Origin: Saposhnikovia divaricata
Taxonomy: Eukaryota; Streptophyta; Magnoliopsida; Apiales; Apiaceae
DNA length: 64,000 bases
Assembly (NCBI GenBank): GCA_036435485.1
Contig: CM071597.1
Location: 148,177,647-148,241,646 of the forward strand
Direction: 5' to 3'
The first letter of the stretch is position 1. Every line of letters starts with the position of its first letter. Of this stretch, positions 58,525 through 64,000 are shown piece after piece. The notes beneath the pieces were generated by a model. It did no database searches, was not told the DNA's origin, and saw nothing but the letters and a program-made list of their open reading frames with translations. A program made the position numbers and the translations under genes.

Positions 58525-58917
58525 ATGGATATAAATGGTGCAGCACTGAATCAGTTTGGCATGGAGAAACTTACAAACAACAACTATAAATACTGGAGGT
58601 TGTGTATGAAGTTATATCTCCAGGGACAAGATCTTTGGGATATTATTGATGAAGGAGATACTGAGTTACCTCCGACTAAAAATACTGAAGCTAGAAGAAA
58701 GTGGAAAATAAAGTACGAAAAAGCATTGTTTGCTTTTAGAGGCTCTGTCCACAAGGATTTAATTGATCACAACCGAGACAAGGAGACACCAAAAGATGTG
58801 TGGGATACATTGGAAAAGCTCTTCACCAAGAAGAGCACTGCTAGGCTTCAATTTCTGGAAAACAATCTAGCAAACACCAGTCAAGGTAACAACATATCAA
58901 TCGCTCAATATTTTTAA
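58525..58917 (+). pseudogene. Ty1-copia gag N-terminal region, plus strand (copy B)
   Basis: Same as 26168-26557 with a few substitutions and one extra codon (Asn-Asn for Asn near the end). It carries the same TAA after Gln-Tyr-Phe, so the nonsense change predates the duplication. Confidence 0.85.
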
Positions 58918-58979
58918 AAAGTAAAGAACTTATGTGCTGAGATTTCAGAATTATATCCTGACGAGCCTATCAAAAAATT

Positions 58980-59580
58980 TCCACCATGATCATTGCTCCA
59001 AGTTTTTCTATTATTTATGATAACTTTTGATTGAAATACACTTTCGAGAGAACTTTCAAGGTCACCCTTCACTCTTTGCTCATACGATTTTAGAGATCCC
59101 AGAAGACTCTGGATGCTAAGCGTAGATAGGTCTTTGGTTTCTTCAATTACAGAAACACTAGGAATAAATTTATTTGGGAGAATTATCAATATTTTTCCAC
59201 CAGCTTTTTATTAGATATATCATCACCACAAGACTTCATTTGATTAACAAGGTTAACAAATCTAGAAGAGAATTCATTCATATTTTAAGTTTCCTTCATT
59301 TTGATATTTTCAAACTCTCTTATCAGATTTTGTAATTTAATAGGTTGTACCTTATCACTGCCATGAAATTCTTGTTGGAGAATTTCCCAAGCTTCTTTTG
59401 CTGTTGATGCTCGCATAATTCTGGGAAAAATTGAATCTAAAACTCCAAATTGAATTTTTAAAAGATATTTAGCCTGTTTTTCTTGATTCTCTTTCAACAC
59501 CTTCCTTTGTGCTGCATTTGGTGCTCTGTGTTCTCTGGTTCAGCAAATCCAACATTGACATATTCCCATAATCCAAGTGA
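58980..59580 (-). pseudogene. Second Ty1-copia gag, minus strand (copy B)
   Basis: Homologue of 26620-27238. The N-terminal part is interrupted (the frame restarts at 59500), while the C-terminal part (Ser-Val-Ile-Glu-Glu-Thr-Lys-Asp-Leu) is open through 59189-58914. Confidence 0.85.
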
Positions 59581-59745
59581 ACAAAATATTGTCTTCATTT
59601 TAACGCTCTAGAACTCATAATTTTCTCCATCGAAGATTGGGATGATGGTGGTTTTTGTATTTGGGCTATTGGCCATGATGTTTATGGTTGCAGCAACTTC
59701 AAATTATGCCCAGTTATGTGTAAATCGAATAGCTCTGATATTACC

Positions 59746-59984
59746 TGTTGATTTTACTAAAAGAAGTCTGAGTATTTTGTTTAAGAAAAATAAAGAGAGA
59801 CAAAATGTTTCTGACAACACTCTACTGATTCCATTGATCATTCTTAAATTTATATTATTTCTGGTGGTACACGAAAAGTCCATACATGATGAACATAGAG
59901 AGACTCCTCATACATGAATATTATTAATATTGACTGTTGATATTTTACATGATAAAACATTATTTTGACATTCATGTTTCAACA
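59746..59984 (-). mobile_element. Ty1-copia LTR, minus orientation (copy B)
   Basis: Homologue of 27386-27624, same length (239 bp) and TG...CA ends. Confidence 0.8.
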
Positions 59985-61600
59985 ATCAGCCTTTATTATC
60001 CAGAAAACTTCAGTTGTGTTCCCTTTTGGTAGGTACTAGGTAGTGCTCTAAGGAATGGTTTGTCTGTTATCCTATTGTGGGAGCTTTGCGGATAACATTT
60101 ACATGCTTATACACTACACTTGATATGCTCTCACTCTCGAGTGTAACAAACATAACAAGGGCTTGGATCTCGATTAGGATTCCAAAGTAAGGGGCTTCGA
60201 GATTAGAGTTTCGATTTATGATTAAGGATTCAATTGGGGCTTGTTAATTGAGGTTCAAGATTAAGGTGTTATTCTCTTTCACTTTAATTTGCTATATGTT
60301 ACTATTAATTTGTTTTGTTAATTGTGTTTTGTACGTGTGTATGTATATGTGCATCGATCAAACTTGAGGCTATTCTTCGTTCTCCCTCTCTCGATCTGTC
60401 TCTCTATTTCAGGTGATTACTCTTCAATTTAGGGCTTTTCGATTTGACTCTCGATTTTAGGCATTTCCACTCTCTCACATTTTCAATTTATTTGGTCAAT
60501 ATTTTTCTTCCAATTTGAATTTTTTTACTTATTTTGTATTTTAATTTGGATTTTTCAGGTAATTTAGGGGTTTCTTTAGAACTCATTGTCTGATTTGGGG
60601 ATTCATTTTTCGATTTTCACATATAAGTTTAAAATAGGGAGGATTATTTTTTGAAACAAGATTTGTGAAAGGTTATTATTATTTAGATTAAAACTACTAC
60701 TTTTTAAGAGATTCGTAAACGAATAAAATCGTATGTTGATTCTCTCAAGTTTCTTTTAATAGAAGTAATGCTTTTGTGTAGGTCAATTCTGCAAATTTTC
60801 TTGTCCACATTATGTTGAGTATGAAATAACACAAGAAAATACAGAGGGGAGGTGAATGTATTTTCAACACTTTCTTAATTTTCTTTTGCTAGACAACCTA
60901 TGGTGAATCTGTGTATGTGTTTGTGGCAAAGTATGTGTGTGTCAAACAAATATTATGTGCGGAAATCAGAACACAGGCAACTCACTTTAATCTAATATTT
61001 TATTAGATTGAAAGTATGGTATAATCTGGGAATACAAATGTTAGTATTCTCAGCTTCATTTCTCAGAGAGATATTTGATAAGAATTACAATGAAAAACTT
61101 AAGTGCTAAAGAAGTGAGGCTGTATACTTATAGAACATGTGCACAGTCCACTTGCTACTTACAAACTTAGTAACAGACAAATTCGCTTTCTAACTTGTCT
61201 ATTCCTTTTTGGTGCAAGTCTAGGCATCTTGTGATACAATCTAATTTCTACTCTGCATAGATCCACTTCTTCAGCTTCTTGTTCCTTTGAATATCTATCC
61301 AAGCTTTTTTGTAGACTTTCCATGTACATACAACACTGAAATGTCACTATTGGTGTCTTGGTTTGTGTAGGTTTTCTAACTTGAACATCTACAGTAATTT
61401 CTCTTCAAGAATCCATTTGAGAAATGACTAAGTACTAGATTCGAGAACTTGAGTTGAATAGTTAGATAACTTTGAGTTCTCGAACTAGCCTTTCATGATA
61501 TATTGAATCACTTCTCGAATGTATCTTTTCTTCTGTGGACCTTGAGTTGTCGAATAATGCCTTTACTTATGAAATCCTTGAGAATTGAATGCATCTAACT
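59985..61600. other. Duplicated region left of the outer CACTA (copy B)
   Basis: Homologue of 27625-29162; no gene recognised. Confidence 0.4.
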
Positions 61601-64000
61601 CCTCACTACACCATAAATAACCTACTGCAACATACAAACAATGGTGCAATAGCTTCAAAATATGTTGCAATTGCTCAAGAAATGGCAAATGCAACATAAA
61701 ATCCATGTTGCATTTTTCGATGTTGCATTATGGGTCTAAGGTAACATAATGTATCCATACTGCAACATCAAAAAATATGTTACAGTAGCATGTTACTGCA
61801 ACATCTAACCATCCTATAGAAACATAAAATATATGTTGCCTTAGATGTTGAGATTTACTAAAAAAAGTGGGACCTACCTGGGACCCACAGTGGGACCCAC
61901 CGCAGGGCCCACGTAGGACCCACTGTTGGGTTAATTGTAAGTTGCAACACTTTTTATGCTAATGAAACATGTTTCATTATTCATATATAATTTTATGTGC
62001 CAAAGTTGCAACATTTAAGGTAGCTACTGCAACACATTTCTTAAAAAAAATTGATAGATTTTGTTTGAATATTGAACATCCCAATAACCTGTTTTCATTC
62101 ACATTACCAAAATATTTCATAACCAACAATCCACATTAGTCATCCTAATTCACCAACAATACCAAAATAAACCAACATTGCAACCTATAGTTACCCCAAA
62201 GCTATATAAACCAACATCTCAATCCGATAAAGTACTAGAATAAAACCAACACCACTACGTAGTCACTTAATACTAGTACAAAAGATGGTAAAGTCAAAGG
62301 AAATACTAGTCTCAAACTATGAGCTAGTGCAAGCAATCACAGGTGTGCCTGTGACTCAACTACGCCTCAACTTCGCTAACAAGGGTCTGCCTTATCTTGC
62401 CTACCAGCTCTTGCACGTATGTGTTTGTCAAACCACTAATACTGTGACAAACCTTTGCGGCTTTAGGACATCTGCCATGAAGCCAAGCTAGTCCATGTTT
62501 CTTTCCATCAAAAAGTAGTTCATCAATGGCATCTTCAGATGTAGCAAGTTTTTTTGTTGATGTTTTCCTATAAAACACACAAGGACACATGAACGTATTA
62601 AACTAAATATGAATAGAACAAGTCAAATAATCATCTAATACATTAAACTTTAAAACAAAAATGTTTAAAATACGAGATGTCCTCCAAGGAATCCTAAAGG
62701 AATAAGGGAATGTTCACAATATATCATACATAAAGAATTGAAATTTTGTACAATGAATTTTTCTGTCACCTGTATGGTTTTCATGTTAGTGTTTGCAGGG
62801 ATAGCCTTTCTCAAAGCTAGTTCCCCAGTTCTAGGGAGTTTTGTCTCTGGGGAGTAAAGGACTGCATTTGCGGGAGAAACAAACCATGGTGCCCAGTCAG
62901 TTAAAGGTAATGAAGATGTTAGCTGAGAAAAAATAACAATCACGGAAATTGCTGCCCGAAATTTCTTCATTTGATCTTCCAGAGTTATACATAGAAATAT
63001 ATTTCTATCGCCAAATTTCTATCACCACATACTCACTTGTGCTATGTGGTTATCTTATAGTTTTTTCATCAACCTAGCCTGAAACCAACTCGACCAAAGA
63101 TAAACCTCCTCTGCCATTACATGAGCTTTGGAGGCAGGGAAAGTAGCATAAATTTCCAATTAATTAAAATAAAACCAACTGGTTACATAAATAAATTTAT
63201 ACATTGAATAGAAAAGGTAGAAAAAGAAGTACCTTAAATGAATATACAAACTAAATAAACCAACTGGAACCAAAGCGCTCAAATCCGAATCTGAAACAAA
63301 GATAAACCCAAATTAAAAGGAGCAATTGAAGACCAAATCAATTAAAACATAATGAACAAGAAACCCCTAAATTAAACCCCAAATCGATTGAAGCCCAAAT
63401 AGATTGAAAACCCTAATTTTATTGCAGTTGTTTGAAGCCCAAATCGATTGAAAACCCTAATTGATTTATGAAATTGATTAAACGCCAGTTGTTTGAGTGA
63501 TTTGATTTGTTTACCGTCGAGAGTGCGGGAGATGGAAGACAGATGAGAGTGTAAAGAGAAGAGTGGGTGAGTGAAAAGAGATAAGAGTGTGAGTGTGGGC
63601 GGTATTTTTGCCCCTCGTGCTTTTGTCAGAAATTTTCTAACCCCGCCCTACTTTTCTAACCCGCGCTCTTGTCTTTGTTCTGTGAGGTTTTAGTAAAAAA
63701 TATTTTTCTTTTTCTTCAATAATTATTTATTATAATTTTATTAAAATTGTTTTCATATTTATAAAAATAAAATTGATACTTATTTGATAAAATTTATATA
63801 TTCGTAAAGTTGTCTACATTAATTTTATCAAATAAAATATGATCATATATGATATGATAAATTATTTAAATTCATAACATTTTTCCCAAAAATTAAAATA
63901 AGTTTATTAAATGTTTAGAATTACTTAAATATTTAAATATATTAATTATTCCTTTATCTGGTCAATCTTAAAAAAATTTAATGCAATTATATTAATTAAT
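61601..64000. mobile_element. Outer CACTA element, left part (copy B), runs off the window
   Basis: Starts CACTACACCATAAATAACC at 61604 after CCT (61601-61603), the same insertion site as 29163. Continues to the window end, past the empty target TCA (63962-63964) of the nested element. Confidence 0.9.
62360..62970 (-). pseudogene. CACTA transposase-associated ORF remnant (copy B)
   Basis: The upstream piece (62970-62665) is open over 101 codons and contains Leu-Pro-Arg-Thr-Gly-Glu-Leu-Ala-Leu-Arg-Lys-Ala-Ile-Pro-Ala-Asn; the downstream piece (62590-62360) contains His-Gly-Leu-Ala-Trp-Leu-His-Gly-Arg-Cys-Pro. It is better preserved than copy A at the 5-base deletion, but the downstream piece loses its last residues through a small deletion near 62357. 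Confidence 0.5.

Larger units (their letters stand above)
54512..63964. repeat. Duplicated segment, block 4 of copy B
   Basis: Colinear with about 22150-31496. Small indels include about 40 bp extra in B near 61030-61070 and about 60 bp extra near 60390-60450. At 63965 homology jumps to 36690 in A because the nested CACTA is absent. Confidence 0.9.

Overview
The window looks like intergenic, transposon-dense plant nuclear DNA. It is very AT-rich, has spliced gene fragments with plant-type introns, and carries CACTA (En/Spm), Ty1-copia, Ty3-gypsy, SINE and mariner-type elements. The recognisable gene fragments (B3/REM, UPL5-type HECT, CYP97C, RPA1-like) fit a eudicot. An asterid such as Apiaceae is only a guess. 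I see no intact conventional host gene; almost every open frame is transposon-derived, a captured gene fragment, or a decayed gene.

Large-scale layout. The window holds most of one copy (A, 1 to about 31.5 kb) and a second copy (B, 42,492 to 64,000) of the same segment in direct orientation, offset by roughly 42.5 kb in the left part. By eye they differ by a few mismatches per 100 bases plus large indels. Homologous blocks are A 1-5668 with B 42492-47963, A 16640-18880 with B 47964-50270, A 19553-21292 with B 50330-52081, and A 22150-31496 with B 54512-63964. Copy A alone has an 11 kb block (5.67-16.64 kb). It holds a complete CACTA element, a gypsy gag stub, a B3-domain gene with a nonsense codon, a possible Helitron end, an Emigrant-like MITE and most of a 176 bp tandem repeat. 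Copy B alone has about 2.4 kb (52.08-54.5 kb).

Mobile elements. Four CACTA insertions can be closed exactly by 3-bp target duplications: 6224-8800 (CAC), 29163-37214 (CCT), 31497-36686 (TCA, nested in the previous one) and 39802-42687 (AAT). The nested one is missing from copy B, which keeps a perfect empty site, so it arrived after the duplication or is polymorphic. It has captured pieces of at least three host genes: a PP2C exon, an RPRD/CID-type exon and a CYP97C (LUT1-type) exon. A tRNA-derived SINE with a 13-bp target duplication sits in the outer CACTA. A mosaic of truncated copia elements (24.9-27.6 kb and 57.3-60.0 kb) is present in both copies.

Gene remnants. An RPA1-like (DUF223/OB-fold plus zinc finger) gene is nearly complete in copy A and loses its 5' part in copy B at a junction with templated filler DNA. 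A UPL5-like HECT fragment is open in A and has a stop codon in B. The B3 gene has a readable exon chain with a single in-frame TGA.
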